Assembly: GCF_007830735.1 (NCBI RefSeq)
Contig: NZ_VLLN01000028.1
Coordinates: 1 to 51,194, forward strand
DNA from: Geobacter argillaceus
GTDB lineage: Bacteria > Desulfobacterota > Desulfuromonadia > Geobacterales > DSM-12255
Direction of reading: 5' to 3'
Length of the DNA: 51,194 nucleotides
The notes beneath the pieces are model-generated. The model did not search any database and was not told where the DNA came from. It saw only the letters and a program-made list of their open reading frames with translations. Of this stretch, positions 17,581 through 25,827 are shown piece after piece. The translations under genes and the position numbers were made by a program. Every line of letters begins with the position of its first letter. Position 1 is the stretch's first letter.

Positions 17581-17620
17581 AAAAAGGGGAGATGCCTCGG
17601 CGTCTCCCCTTTTTCCTTTT
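17581..17620 (+). terminator. Intrinsic terminator of gltA
   Basis: AAAAAGGGGAGA and TCTCCCCTTTTT form a perfect 12-pair stem around a 10-base loop, followed by further T-rich sequence, 18 bases after the gltA stop. Confidence 0.9.
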
Positions 17621-17653
17621 TCTGCATGGTAACGGCGAGCCAGCCGTTGATTG

Positions 17654-18202
17654 TCAGTTGTCGCTGCAAATGTCTGCGCTGAAGATGTAGATCGTGACGC
17701 CGTCTTGCCATTCGTCAGGTCTGAGTCCGGCCTTGAGGCAGGTTTGCCGGAGAAACGTCTCCCGGTCCCAGCCGAATTCGGTTGCCACCTGGGGAAGAAG
17801 CACCCCCCTGGCGATATTTTTCTCCATGTACAGCCCGTGGGTTCCGACAATGATTTCATCAATGGAATCGATCTTTTTGAGAGGTGAGAGGACCGAAATC
17901 TCCAGATGGTAGTCCGCCAGGTCGGCCTGTTTCATCGGATAAAACCGCGGGTCCCGGGTTGCGGCGGAGACGGCCATTTCCTGAACCGTCCGGTTGAGAG
18001 GTTTGTCGGAGGTAAAGGTTCCTATGCAGCCGCGCAGGGCGCCGTCCTTCTTGATGGTAACAAAACAGCCCCGTTGCTCATCAAGGGCTGGATACGCTTC
18101 CGGAAGTGCAGAAACCGTCTTGTTGGTGACGTAGGAATCGATTGTCGTGCGGGCGATGGCGAGGAGGAGTTGCTGGTCCTTGCGAGAAAGTTTGTCGGAC
18201 AT
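17654..18202 (-). CDS. AMMECR1-domain protein (AmmeMemoRadiSam system A type)
   Basis: A 182-residue protein of the AMMECR1 family. The signature LRGCIGTF, RGCFVTIKKDGALRG, and the region DPRFYPMKQADLADYHLEIS are typical. In many prokaryotes it accompanies a Memo-like protein and a radical SAM enzyme; neither is adjacent here. The molecular function is unknown. AAAGGAG precedes the ATG. It is transcribed away from the small lipoprotein gene. Confidence 0.87.
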   Translation of the reverse strand: MSDKLSRKDQQLLLAIARTTIDSYVTNKTVSALPEAYPALDEQRGCFVTIKKDGALRGCIGTFTSDKPLNRTVQEMAVSAATRDPRFYPMKQADLADYHLEISVLSPLKKIDSIDEIIVGTHGLYMEKNIARGVLLPQVATEFGWDRETFLRQTCLKAGLRPDEWQDGVTIYIFSADICSDN

Positions 18203-18399
18203 TTACTGCTCCTTTGATGAAGGGTTGCCAATGGATTGGCACTCTAATACATTCTGCCGGAGTTTGGCAAGTGGAGAGAGTGAGGCACCTATTCTGACTG
18301 TGCTGGCTGCAGATGATTGGTGAAGGGTGGTTAAGCGGCTTGTTGAAAATCGTCTCGATTTTCCATGGAACGCCTACTGCATTAATGATAATTATTTAC

Positions 18400-18415
18400 G
18401 TATACAGTATGCGTG
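18400..18415 (+). promoter_or_regulatory. GTATACAGT motif, copy 3 (upstream of small lipoprotein)
   Basis: GTATACAGTATGCGTG, differing from copy 2 at two positions. It lies about 50 bases before the -35 box of the lipoprotein promoter. Confidence 0.5.
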
Positions 18416-18464
18416 GTTTGTTTAACTTCTCGAAATAATTGTGGATATTTTTTTTAAAAAAATA

Positions 18465-18492
18465 TTGACATTTCCGGGGAAGCTAGTATATT
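18465..18492 (+). promoter_or_regulatory. Sigma-70 promoter for the small lipoprotein
   Basis: TTGACA (18465-18470), 16 bases, TATATT (18487-18492). An A/T-rich tract directly upstream could act as an UP element, suggesting strong expression. Confidence 0.72.
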
Positions 18493-18564
18493 TCCTCTTC
18501 GTTGTGTGAGCTACCATACGCGATGCGTACTTTTGGTAACCAAAAAAAAGAGGAGAATGTAACG

Positions 18565-18756
18565 ATGAAAAAGATGATCTCTCTGGCACTGTGTCTGACC
18601 CTGGCCCTTTCTTTTGCTGCCGGTTGCAAGAAGAAAGAAGAAGCTCCGGCTCCGGCTCCGGCTGCTGAAGCTCCCAAGGCTCCTGAAGCTCAGAAGCCGA
18701 TGTCTTCTGCCAAGGCTCCGGAAGCTGCTCCGGCTGCCCCTGCTGAGAAGAAGTAA
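18565..18756 (+). CDS. Small Ala/Pro/Glu/Lys-rich lipoprotein
   Basis: A 63-residue predicted lipoprotein. The signal peptide (MKKMISLALCLTLALSFAAG) ends in a lipobox-like AAGC with Cys21 as the lipidated residue. The mature part is low-complexity, built from Lys-Glu and Ala-Pro repeats (KKKEEAPAPAPAAEAP), probably unfolded. AGAGGAG precedes the ATG. A strong promoter and a strong terminator make it a single-gene unit. No family is recognised; such short lipoproteins often escape annotation. It might act as an envelope spacer or tether, which is speculation. Confidence 0.75.
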   Translation: MKKMISLALCLTLALSFAAGCKKKEEAPAPAPAAEAPKAPEAQKPMSSAKAPEAAPAAPAEKK

Positions 18757-18778
18757 GGACTTTCCCCTCACGGGGAGC

Positions 18779-18813
18779 AAAATAGCCCACGGCAATCCGT
18801 GGGCTATTTTTTT
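18779..18813 (+). terminator. Intrinsic terminator of the small lipoprotein gene
   Basis: AAAATAGCCCACGG pairs with CCGTGGGCTATTTT around a CAAT loop, followed by a T-run. Confidence 0.93.
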
Positions 18814-18835
18814 GTTCGCGCATATTTGAAGCCAC

Positions 18836-18865
18836 TTGACAGAAACGAATGCCACATGGTAAACG
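18836..18865 (+). promoter_or_regulatory. Possible promoter for ndk
   Basis: TTGACA (18836-18841) with a weak -10 (TAAACG at 18860-18865, 18-base spacing), 46 bases before the ndk start. Confidence 0.4.
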
Positions 18866-18910
18866 GCAATATTCGGTTAAATTACCTTTAGTAACTGCGT
18901 GGAGGAATAA

Positions 18911-19324
18911 ATGGAAAGAACATTTGCCATAATCAAGCCCGATGCGGTGGAACGCAACCTCAGCGGCAAGATTCTCACCAAGATCGAGGATGCCGGATTT
19001 CGCATCGTCGGGATGAAAAAGATCCACCTGACCAAGGCCCAGGCCGAAGGCTTTTATTACGTTCACAAAGAGCGTCCGTTCTTTAACGATCTGTGTGCCT
19101 TCATGTCCAGAAGCCCGGTGATCGTCATGGCCCTGGAGAAAGAGAACGCCATTGCCGACTGGCGGACCCTGATGGGAGCCACCAACCCGGCCAATGCCGA
19201 GCCCGGCACCATTCGCAAGGAGTTTGCCAAGAACATCGAGGAGAACTCGGCCCACGGGTCCGATGCCCCGGAGACGGCCGCTTTTGAAATCCCTTACTTC
19301 TTCAGTGCCTTGGAGCTGGTATAG
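18911..19324 (+). CDS. ndk: Nucleoside diphosphate kinase
   Basis: A 137-residue enzyme that balances nucleoside triphosphates by moving the gamma-phosphate through a phosphohistidine. [16 protein letters not shown] opens the protein; the catalytic residue is His115 in NSAHGSDA, and [15 protein letters not shown] is typical. GTGGAGG lies upstream. Its position before rlmN copies the ndk-rlmN order of many proteobacteria. A terminator separates it from rlmN. Confidence 0.96.
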   Translation: MERTFAIIKPDAVERNLSGKILTKIEDAGFRIVGMKKIHLTKAQAEGFYYVHKERPFFNDLCAFMSRSPVIVMALEKENAIADWRTLMGATNPANAEPGTIRKEFAKNIEENSAHGSDAPETAAFEIPYFFSALELV

Positions 19325-19351
19325 TTGGCACCAGCAGCGCCGTATCCATTG

Positions 19352-19376
19352 AGCCCTTCTCCGGAAGGGCTTTTTT
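19352..19376 (+). terminator. Intrinsic terminator after ndk
   Basis: AGCCCTTC and GAAGGGCT form an 8-pair stem around TCCG, followed by a T-run, 27 bases after the ndk stop. The rlmN start is only 12 bases beyond, so rlmN may rely on read-through or an internal promoter. Confidence 0.85.
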
Positions 19377-19387
19377 CGTAGGAGACC

Positions 19388-20449
19388 ATGTCGAATCTCG
19401 CTGATCTTAAGAATTTTACCCTTCCCGAGCTGGAACGGTTTCTTGCCGGCAAAGGGAAGGAGCGCTTCCGTGCCACCCAGATCTTCAAGTGGCTCTACCA
19501 GAGGGATACCTGTTCTTTTGCCGAAATGACCAACCTCTCCAAGGATCTGCGCCTGGAACTGGAAGAGACCGCCTTTGTCAGCAGCCTGACACCGGAGACG
19601 GTGGAGGTGGGGGACGACGGCACCCGCAAATACCTCTTCATCCTGGCTGACGGAGAAGCGGTCGAGTCGGTCCTGATCCCGGACGAAGGGCGCAATACCC
19701 TGTGCATCTCCTCCCAGGTCGGGTGCGCCATGGCGTGCGAGTTCTGCCTCACCGGCACCTTTCATCTTACCCGCAACCTGACGACAGCGGAAATCGTCAA
19801 CCAGGTCTGTGCGGTGCGCCGTGATGCCGATATCCGCAATATCGTGTTCATGGGGATGGGGGAACCGCTCCATAACCTGGACAACGTGGTCCGGGCGATC
19901 CAGATCCTGATGGATGGCAACGGTCTGCAGTTCTCCAACCGACGGGTGACGGTTTCCACCAGCGGCTTGGTACCCGAGATGATTGAGCTGGGTCGGCGGG
20001 TCACGGTCAATCTGGCAGTCTCCCTCAATGCCACCACCGACGAACTGCGCAACCGGATCATGCCGGTGAACCGCAGGTATCCCCTGGCCGAGCTGCTCAA
20101 GGCGTGCCGGGCATTTCCGCTGCCGTCGCGGCGCAAGATCACCATTGAGTACGTCATGCTCGGCGGGGTCAACGACACGCTGGACGACGCCAGGCGGCTT
20201 CTGCGGCTCATCAGCGATATCCCCAACAAGGTGAACCTGATCCCGTTCAACGAGCACGAAGGGTGCGATTTCAAGTCCCCGACTCGCGCGGCCATCGACG
20301 CGTTCCACAAGTATCTGATCGACAGGCATGTAACCGTCATCACCCGGGACAGCCGGGGAGGGGATATCTCGGCGGCGTGCGGACAGTTGAAAGGGAAGCT
20401 GGAGAAGCGAAGAAGTGTGAAAAGTGAAAACGGAAAGGAGGCACCATGA
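19388..20449 (+). CDS. rlmN: Dual-specificity 23S rRNA/tRNA adenine-C2 methyltransferase
   Basis: A 353-residue radical SAM enzyme methylating A2503 of 23S rRNA and A37 of some tRNAs. The CX3CX2C cluster is Cys113, Cys117 and Cys120 (GCAMACEFC), followed by GMGEPLHN and [14 protein letters not shown]-terminal cysteine in SAACGQLKG matches the methyl-carrying cysteine of the family. AGGAG precedes the ATG. The stop overlaps the mtnP start (ATGA). Confidence 0.95.
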   Translation: MSNLADLKNFTLPELERFLAGKGKERFRATQIFKWLYQRDTCSFAEMTNLSKDLRLELEETAFVSSLTPETVEVGDDGTRKYLFILADGEAVESVLIPDEGRNTLCISSQVGCAMACEFCLTGTFHLTRNLTTAEIVNQVCAVRRDADIRNIVFMGMGEPLHNLDNVVRAIQILMDGNGLQFSNRRVTVSTSGLVPEMIELGRRVTVNLAVSLNATTDELRNRIMPVNRRYPLAELLKACRAFPLPSRRKITIEYVMLGGVNDTLDDARRLLRLISDIPNKVNLIPFNEHEGCDFKSPTRAAIDAFHKYLIDRHVTVITRDSRGGDISAACGQLKGKLEKRRSVKSENGKEAP

Positions 20450-21315
20450 CTGAACAGGCAATAGGGGTAATCGGCGGGAGCGGACTGTATGAGATGGAGG
20501 GATTGGCCGAGGTTACGACGGTGCGGGTGGAGACACCCTTTGGCGAGCCGTCGGACGAGTTCGTTACCGGCATTCTCAACGGGGTGCGGATGGTCTTCCT
20601 GCCGCGGCATGGCCGTGGGCATCGCCTGCTGCCTTCGGAGGTGAACTACCGGGCCAACATCTACGGCATGAAGAAGCTGGGGGTTGAGCGGATCATTTCA
20701 GTGTCCGCGGTGGGGAGCCTTAAAGAGGCCATCGTGCCGGGTCATATCGTAATTCCCGACCAGTTCATCGACCGGACCAAGGGGGTCCGCGCCGATACTT
20801 TTTTCGGGAACGGGGTCGTGGCCCACGTGGCTTTAGCGGATCCGGTCTGCGCCCAGCTTTCCAATGTCCTGTTCGACGCAGCCCAGCGGGCCGGAGCAAC
20901 GGTTCACAAAGGCGGTACCTATGTCTGCATGGAGGGACCGGCCTTTTCCACCCGGGCCGAGTCGTTCATGTACATCGGCCTCGGGGCCTCCGTCATCGGC
21001 ATGACCAACCTGACCGAGGCCAAGCTGGCCCGGGAAGCGGAGATCTGCTACGGCATCATCGCCCTCTCCACCGATTACGACTGCTGGCATGACGCCCATG
21101 AGGACGTGTCTGTCGAGGCGGTGATCCAGATCATCAAACAAAACGTTGCCACGGCCAAGAACATCATCCGCCATGCCGTGGCCGATATCGCGGCCGAGCG
21201 GAGCTGTCCCTGTGCCTCGGCCCTGCGGTACGCGGTTATCAGCGACCCGAAGGTGATTCCTGCCGAGACGCGGCAGAACCTGGACCTGCTTATCGGGAAA
21301 TATCTGCCAGGCTGA
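20446..21315 (+). CDS. mtnP: S-methyl-5'-thioadenosine phosphorylase
   Basis: A 289-residue purine phosphorylase of the MTAP type, splitting methylthioadenosine (from polyamine or quorum-signal synthesis) to adenine and methylthioribose-1-phosphate. Signatures are [43 protein letters not shown], and [18 protein letters not shown] followed by TDYDCWH. It overlaps rlmN by 4 bases, so it is translationally coupled. AAAGGAGG lies before the ATG. Its 3' end overlaps the convergent pseudouridine synthase gene by 26 bases. Confidence 0.93.
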   Translation: MTEQAIGVIGGSGLYEMEGLAEVTTVRVETPFGEPSDEFVTGILNGVRMVFLPRHGRGHRLLPSEVNYRANIYGMKKLGVERIISVSAVGSLKEAIVPGHIVIPDQFIDRTKGVRADTFFGNGVVAHVALADPVCAQLSNVLFDAAQRAGATVHKGGTYVCMEGPAFSTRAESFMYIGLGASVIGMTNLTEAKLAREAEICYGIIALSTDYDCWHDAHEDVSVEAVIQIIKQNVATAKNIIRHAVADIAAERSCPCASALRYAVISDPKVIPAETRQNLDLLIGKYLPG

Positions 21316-22192
21316 GGTGCGGCAGCGCTGCGAGGAGTTCGCCGCTGGAGGGACCGGCGAGCGTTTTCAGGGTCGAAAGGAAGCCAGGGGGGAGCGGGGC
21401 AGTAATGCCCAGCTCCCTTTCGTTTTCCGGATGCCGGAGCGTGAGGAGAAAGGCATGGAGGAGGTGTCCCTGATTATCTGGGAGCGTCGGTCCACCGTAG
21501 CGGCGGTCACCGATGATCGGGTGCCCCAACTGCTGGAGATGGCGGCGGAGCTGATGTGTCCTGCCGGTCAGGGGGACCAGTGCCAGGAACGCTTCGGTTG
21601 CACCCTGGAACAGACAACGGAAATGGGTCACCGCTTCCTTGCCGGCCAGCGGGGAAGTGATAATTCCCGCGTCCGGCAGCTGGCCCGGGACGATGGCCAG
21701 GTACAGTTTGCCCAGCCCCACCTCTTTTACGAGTCGGCCGAACATGCCGGCAGCAAGGGAGCTTTTGGCCAGGATGATGGCACCGGACGTTCCCCGGTCC
21801 AGGCGGTTCACCGGCCGGAGTCGGCAGGGGGTACCCCGTAGTTCCAGAAACCGTTCGGCAACGGCCAGGAGGGTCGGTTCGTCTTCGCCGGTCCGGTGAA
21901 CCGGCAATTCCGGCGGTTTGTTGGCGACAATGACCCGTTCGTCCTCGTAGAGAATATCGAGAAGCGGTCGTGTCGATGCCAGCAGTTCCCTGGTCCGGGC
22001 ACTTTCCTTCATCGCGATATGGTCGCCGCTTACCAGCAGGGTTGTTGCCGTGGCTGGCTGGTCGTTTACCAGCAGGTGGCCGCGGGTCTGAAGTTTGCGG
22101 AGATAGGCGGCGGGAGCCGTAGGGAGCACGGTGTGCAGCCAGCTTTCAAGCTGGCGGCAGTGATCGGATTCGGTAATGGAAAAGCTCAGCAT
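21290..22192 (-). CDS. RluA-family pseudouridine synthase
   Basis: A predicted 300-residue RNA-modifying enzyme. An S4-like N-terminal region (about residues 25-75, LRKLQTRGHLLVNDQPA) precedes the catalytic domain with NRLDRGTSGAIILAK (catalytic Asp; the usual HRLD histidine is Asn here) and RTHQLRRHLQQLGHPIIGD. The substrate (23S rRNA or tRNA) is not readable. The ATG at 22192 is preferred because homology starts there; an in-frame ATG at 22231 is possible, and neither has a strong ribosome site. It is opposite to its neighbours and overlaps the mtnP 3' end. Confidence 0.86.
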   Translation of the reverse strand: MLSFSITESDHCRQLESWLHTVLPTAPAAYLRKLQTRGHLLVNDQPATATTLLVSGDHIAMKESARTRELLASTRPLLDILYEDERVIVANKPPELPVHRTGEDEPTLLAVAERFLELRGTPCRLRPVNRLDRGTSGAIILAKSSLAAGMFGRLVKEVGLGKLYLAIVPGQLPDAGIITSPLAGKEAVTHFRCLFQGATEAFLALVPLTGRTHQLRRHLQQLGHPIIGDRRYGGPTLPDNQGHLLHAFLLTLRHPENERELGITAPLPPGFLSTLKTLAGPSSGELLAALPHLSLADISR

Positions 22193-22265
22193 GGAAGGAC
22201 TATACCCGTTCCGGGCTGTCAGGGCAAGCATGGGTATGCCCAGTTCACGAACCAGTAGTTAGCAC

Positions 22266-22294
22266 TTGACCTGATCTGGAAGGCACAGTATACC
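22266..22294 (+). promoter_or_regulatory. Sigma-70 promoter for the PfkB kinase gene
   Basis: TTGACC (22266-22271), 17 bases, TATACC (22289-22294), about 68 bases before the gene. Confidence 0.6.
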
Positions 22295-22361
22295 ATGTGT
22301 CGGGGCTGAAACCTTTCCCAGTAAAGGCCAGTGCCGATTCTGCACGATCAAGGAGATTGGA

Positions 22362-23279
22362 ATGGGAGTACTGGTTGTCGGTTCCGTGGCTATCGATTCG
22401 GTTGAGACCCCGTTTGGCAAAGGGGAGAGTGTTCTGGGCGGGTCAGCGACCTATTTCGCCACTTCGGCCAGTTTTTTCACCGACGTGAATCTGGTGGGGG
22501 TGGTCGGCGAGGATTTCCCCGAGGAACATGTGGCGTTTCTCCGTTCCCGGAACATCGACCTGCAGGGGCTGGTCCGTGACCAGGGGAAGACCTTCCACTG
22601 GAAGGGGCGCTACGGCTTCGACCTGAACGAGGCCCAGACACTCGAAACCCATCTGAACGTCTTTGCCTCGTTTCGTCCCCGGGTGCCGGAGGCGTATCGG
22701 GATGCCGAGTACCTGATCCTGGCCAACATCGATCCGGAACTCCAACTGGAGGTGCTGCGTCAGGTCCGGCAGCCGAAGGTGGTCGCCTGCGACACCATGA
22801 ATTTCTGGATATCGTCCAAGCCGGAGGCGCTCAAAGAGGTGGTGGCCAAGGTCGACTTTCTGATCATCAACGAGGGAGAGGCGCGGCAGCTTTCGGGCGA
22901 GGTCAACCTGGTGAAGGCGGCCCGCTCGATCCTCGCCCTCGGGTGCAAGAACCTGATCATCAAACGGGGGGAGTACGGGGTGCTGATGTTTGCCGGTTCT
23001 TCGGTGTTTGCCGCGCCGGCCTACCCACTGGAAGAGGTCTTTGATCCGACCGGAGCAGGAGATACGTTTGCCGGCGGCTTCATGGGGTATCTGGCCAATA
23101 CCGGCAACCTTTCCGAGGAGGGCATCCGCCAGGCCATTGTCTGCGGCAGTGTCATGGCCTCCTTTACGGTGGAGGACTTCAGCCTGAATCGTTTGAAGCG
23201 GCTGGCATACCCGGAAATCGAGGCCCGTTATCGGAGCTTCAAGGGGATGACCCATTTCGAGGGGCTTGCCGCCGGCTAA
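22362..23279 (+). CDS. PfkB-family carbohydrate/nucleoside kinase
   Basis: A 305-residue ribokinase-fold sugar or nucleoside kinase. The N-terminal SVAIDSVETPFG and GGSATYFATSASFF match the substrate site; the C-terminal DPTGAGDTFAGGF holds the catalytic Asp and anion hole. The specific substrate cannot be assigned, though adenosine-kinase-like enzymes share this form. AAGGAG lies upstream. It follows a purine-salvage gene in order, so nucleoside use is possible but unproven. Confidence 0.86.
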   Translation: MGVLVVGSVAIDSVETPFGKGESVLGGSATYFATSASFFTDVNLVGVVGEDFPEEHVAFLRSRNIDLQGLVRDQGKTFHWKGRYGFDLNEAQTLETHLNVFASFRPRVPEAYRDAEYLILANIDPELQLEVLRQVRQPKVVACDTMNFWISSKPEALKEVVAKVDFLIINEGEARQLSGEVNLVKAARSILALGCKNLIIKRGEYGVLMFAGSSVFAAPAYPLEEVFDPTGAGDTFAGGFMGYLANTGNLSEEGIRQAIVCGSVMASFTVEDFSLNRLKRLAYPEIEARYRSFKGMTHFEGLAAG

Positions 23280-23300
23280 CGTGCCGGAAGTCCCACCGGA

Positions 23301-23329
23301 TTGACACTGTCGGGCGAATCTGCTAGGGT
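23301..23329 (+). promoter_or_regulatory. Sigma-70 promoter for the TPR lipoprotein gene
   Basis: TTGACA (23301-23306), 17 bases, TAGGGT (23324-23329). The -10 box is imperfect. Confidence 0.5.
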
Positions 23330-23407
23330 GCCGCACGCATGCTGTGAATTTGCTCATAGGGAGGCTCGCGGCCGGCGCGTTCAGTGGCCTGCGCACCGGG
23401 GAAACCA

Positions 23408-24157
23408 ATGGATATGTGCCGTTTTCTGTTTCCAAGCATAGCGCTTGCCCTGATGCTCACCGCCTGCAGTATGACCGCGACTGCCAGGAATCAGGCATCC
23501 TACCATTTTCAGATGGGGCAGTCCCATCTGGCCGAAAACAATATCACCGGGGCACTCGTCGAGTTCACCCAGGCCGAGTCGCTTTCTCCGGATGACCCGG
23601 AGCTCCTCAATTACCTGGGGCTGACCTATCTGCGCAAGGGTAAGTTCGAGATTGCCGAGCAGAAATTCCGCCGGGCCCTGGCGCTGAAGCCGACGTATAC
23701 CGACGCCAGGAATAATCTGGGGCTCGTATTCCTGGAGACGAAGCGCTGGGACGAGGCGATCTACCAGTTCAAGCTGGTGACCGAGGATATTTTCTATCTC
23801 GACCAGGCCGCTGCGGCCATCAATCTGGCCATTAGCTATTCGGGCAAGGGAGAGTTCCAGCAGGCGCTGGCCATTCTCCGGCCGCTCGTCGCTACCTATC
23901 CCCGTGATCCCCGGGCCCGCCTGAACCTCGGCAAGGTCTACTCTTCGCTCGACAAGCTCGACCTGGCCGTTACCGAATACCGGAAGGCGATCGAACTTTA
24001 CCCCGATTATGCCGCAGCCCACTACAACCTTGCCCTGGTCTACCTGAAACAAAAAGATAACAGCGCCGCCCGCGCCTCCTTCCGGGAGGTGGTGCGGATT
24101 TCTCCCGATGCCGAGATCGGGCAGTTGTCCCGTGAGTATCTGGACCTCACGAAGTGA
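23408..24157 (+). CDS. TPR-repeat lipoprotein (PilF/PilW-like)
   Basis: A 249-residue predicted outer-membrane lipoprotein. The signal peptide (FLFPSIALALMLTAC) ends in a good lipobox LTAC. The rest is about five tetratricopeptide repeats (for example AENNITGALVEFTQAESLSP and YPDYAAAHYNLALVYLKQKD). In gamma-proteobacteria a PilF/PilW TPR lipoprotein sits between rlmN and rodZ and helps assemble type IV pilus secretin; the position before a rodZ-like gene is the same here. ATG 23408 is chosen for its upstream GGGGAAA and signal peptide placement. Confidence 0.83.
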   Translation: MDMCRFLFPSIALALMLTACSMTATARNQASYHFQMGQSHLAENNITGALVEFTQAESLSPDDPELLNYLGLTYLRKGKFEIAEQKFRRALALKPTYTDARNNLGLVFLETKRWDEAIYQFKLVTEDIFYLDQAAAAINLAISYSGKGEFQQALAILRPLVATYPRDPRARLNLGKVYSSLDKLDLAVTEYRKAIELYPDYAAAHYNLALVYLKQKDNSAARASFREVVRISPDAEIGQLSREYLDLTK

Positions 24158-24158
24158 G

Positions 24159-25013
24159 ATGACGGTGTCTGAGTCGCCGGATCTATACCATGCCAATGGC
24201 CGGGTCGGAGCCACGCTGCGGGAGCTCAGGACTTCCCGCGGGATAGCCCTGGAAGAGGTTGCCCGGGTAACCAGGATCGGCAAGGGCTATCTCCTGGCCA
24301 TTGAGGAAGACCGCCTGGACAAGCTCCCGAGCGGTGCCTACAGCCGTGGCTTCATTCGTCAGTACGCCCAGTTTCTCGGGTTGGGAGAGGCCGAGATCGC
24401 CGCTCTCCTGGACCCGCCTCTGCCGGAATCGGGAGACAACGACCGTAGCGATCAGGGGAAACGTCCTCCCCGCCGGCAGCCGGGAGGGGCGAACACGGCA
24501 CGGAACTGGCTTCTTCCCGCCCTGCTGTTGGTCCTTATCGTGTTGATAGCCCTGGTGACCGGCGACCGGCGGCCAGGACCGGTGGTACAACCGACTGCCA
24601 CGGTTGATCACCCCATCCCGGCAGTGGTGGCGCCCTCAGCGACGCAGCCGCGACAGCTTGCCGTCACCAGTGCCCGCCGGCACCAGGAGCAACCGGTTGC
24701 GCCGGCCGCCGGTTCGCAACCGGTGGCAGGGCAGCAACCCCGGGGGGAGTCCCCAAGCGAAGGAGTTGTGCTCCGGCTCAAGGTGGTTCAGGACAGCTGG
24801 CTCACCATTACCATCGATGACGCCATGTCCCAGCAGTACGAACTCAAGAGCGGGGATGTCATAGAGTGGAAGGGCGAGCGCAGTTTCATACTGGACGTGG
24901 GTAACGGCGCCGCTTTTGAAGGAGATTTCAACGGCAAGCCGATCCAGTCGCTGGGTGAGGCGGGAAAGCCCGCCCATCTGGTGCTCAGGGCCAAGGCTCA
25001 AAACGCCCCATAA
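24159..25013 (+). CDS. RodZ-like helix-turn-helix membrane protein
   Basis: A 284-residue protein with the RodZ plan. It has an N-terminal HTH_25 domain (about 15-85, LRELRTSRGIALEEVARVTR and SGAYSRGFIRQYAQFLGL), a basic segment, one membrane helix (about 111-131, NWLLPALLLVLIVLIALVTG), a Pro/Gln-rich periplasmic linker, and a C-terminal DUF4115 domain (about 205-280, DSWLTITIDDAMSQQYELKSG). RodZ links MreB to the cell wall machine and shapes rods. The start lies 1 base after the TPR gene stop, so the two are coupled. Confidence 0.85.
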   Translation: MTVSESPDLYHANGRVGATLRELRTSRGIALEEVARVTRIGKGYLLAIEEDRLDKLPSGAYSRGFIRQYAQFLGLGEAEIAALLDPPLPESGDNDRSDQGKRPPRRQPGGANTARNWLLPALLLVLIVLIALVTGDRRPGPVVQPTATVDHPIPAVVAPSATQPRQLAVTSARRHQEQPVAPAAGSQPVAGQQPRGESPSEGVVLRLKVVQDSWLTITIDDAMSQQYELKSGDVIEWKGERSFILDVGNGAAFEGDFNGKPIQSLGEAGKPAHLVLRAKAQNAP

Positions 25014-25026
25014 GAGGAGTTTCGCT

Positions 25027-25770
25027 ATGCAAGTGGTTGCACGGTGTCGTAAATGCGGCAAGGTAATGAAGAGTGTGCGGATCGATAACTACCGGGTGAA
25101 GATGACGTGCAGTTGCGGCTTTTCCGACTTCAGGACGATGACGGAACGGGTCAAGACGGTCAATCCCTTTTTCCAGAAGGCAAGCTTCACTCCGTTCCTC
25201 GAGGACGAAAAAGGTAAAATGGTCCTGACCATGCAGCGGGCCAACCGCGAACACCTGGAAATCATCTCCCTGGAAGAGATCAGCATGCTCGTTTCCTCTG
25301 ATTTCGAACTTCCGCAGGTCTTGCAGCAGATGGCCAGCAAAATGGCCGCCCAATTGAAAGTCAGTGTCTGCAATCTGTACCTCATGGAGGGGGACGAATT
25401 GGTGCTGGCCGCCACGCACGGCTTCGATCCATCCTTTGTGGGTAAAATAAAGATTCGGCTCGGTGAGGGAATCACCGGCAGCGTGGCGCGGGACAGGCAG
25501 TACATCTCGCTGGACAGGGCATCCAAGGATCCGCGGTACGTAAACTTCGAAGAGCTGCAGGAAGAGAAGTACAATGCCATGCTTTCTTTTCCCATTGCCG
25601 ACAAAAGCGATATCTACGGGGTCATCAACCTCAATAGCACGTCCATAAAGACCTTTTCCGAGGACGAGATCTATTTTGTCTCCATCATCTCCAACCTGAT
25701 TCTGACCGCGATAAAGCTGCGCCGCACCGTTGCCCTCGGGAAGGCGACTGCCGCCGCATTGGCCACTTGA
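25027..25770 (+). CDS. GAF-domain protein with N-terminal zinc-ribbon
   Basis: A 247-residue protein. The N-terminal 40 residues carry CRKCGK and CSCG, a small zinc-ribbon-like element. A GAF domain follows (about residues 95-240, with VSVCNLYLMEGDELVLAATH, then LGEGITGSVARDRQ and NAMLSFPIADKSDIYGVINL). It probably senses a small molecule or redox state, but there is no output domain. AGAGGAG lies upstream. It precedes a response regulator gene and so may feed a signalling chain. The ligand is unknown. Confidence 0.8.
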   Translation: MQVVARCRKCGKVMKSVRIDNYRVKMTCSCGFSDFRTMTERVKTVNPFFQKASFTPFLEDEKGKMVLTMQRANREHLEIISLEEISMLVSSDFELPQVLQQMASKMAAQLKVSVCNLYLMEGDELVLAATHGFDPSFVGKIKIRLGEGITGSVARDRQYISLDRASKDPRYVNFEELQEEKYNAMLSFPIADKSDIYGVINLNSTSIKTFSEDEIYFVSIISNLILTAIKLRRTVALGKATAAALAT

Positions 25771-25794
25771 CACCGGCAGATGCCATGCTACACT
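25767..25794 (+). promoter_or_regulatory. Promoter for the receiver protein
   Basis: TTGACA (25767-25772), 16 bases, TACACT (25789-25794). The -35 box overlaps the stop codon of the GAF gene. A start near 25801 supports use of the GTG at 25828. Confidence 0.6.
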
Positions 25795-25827
25795 CCATGC
25801 GTTATGCGCTATTCATTGAAGAGTTGT

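Larger units (their letters stand above)
18203..18564. other. Divergent intergenic region between AMMECR1 and small lipoprotein genes
   Basis: No credible coding sequence. It holds a possible minus-strand promoter for the AMMECR1 gene (TTGCCA and TATTAG, with a short 15-base spacer, so uncertain), the third GTATACAGT motif (18400-18415), an A/T-rich tract around 18449-18463 and the lipoprotein promoter. Confidence 0.6.

Noticed and set aside
18422-20461. A 679-codon minus-strand open frame across the lipoprotein, ndk and rlmN genes
   Set aside because: It runs opposite three well-supported genes, crosses two terminators and has no domain signature.
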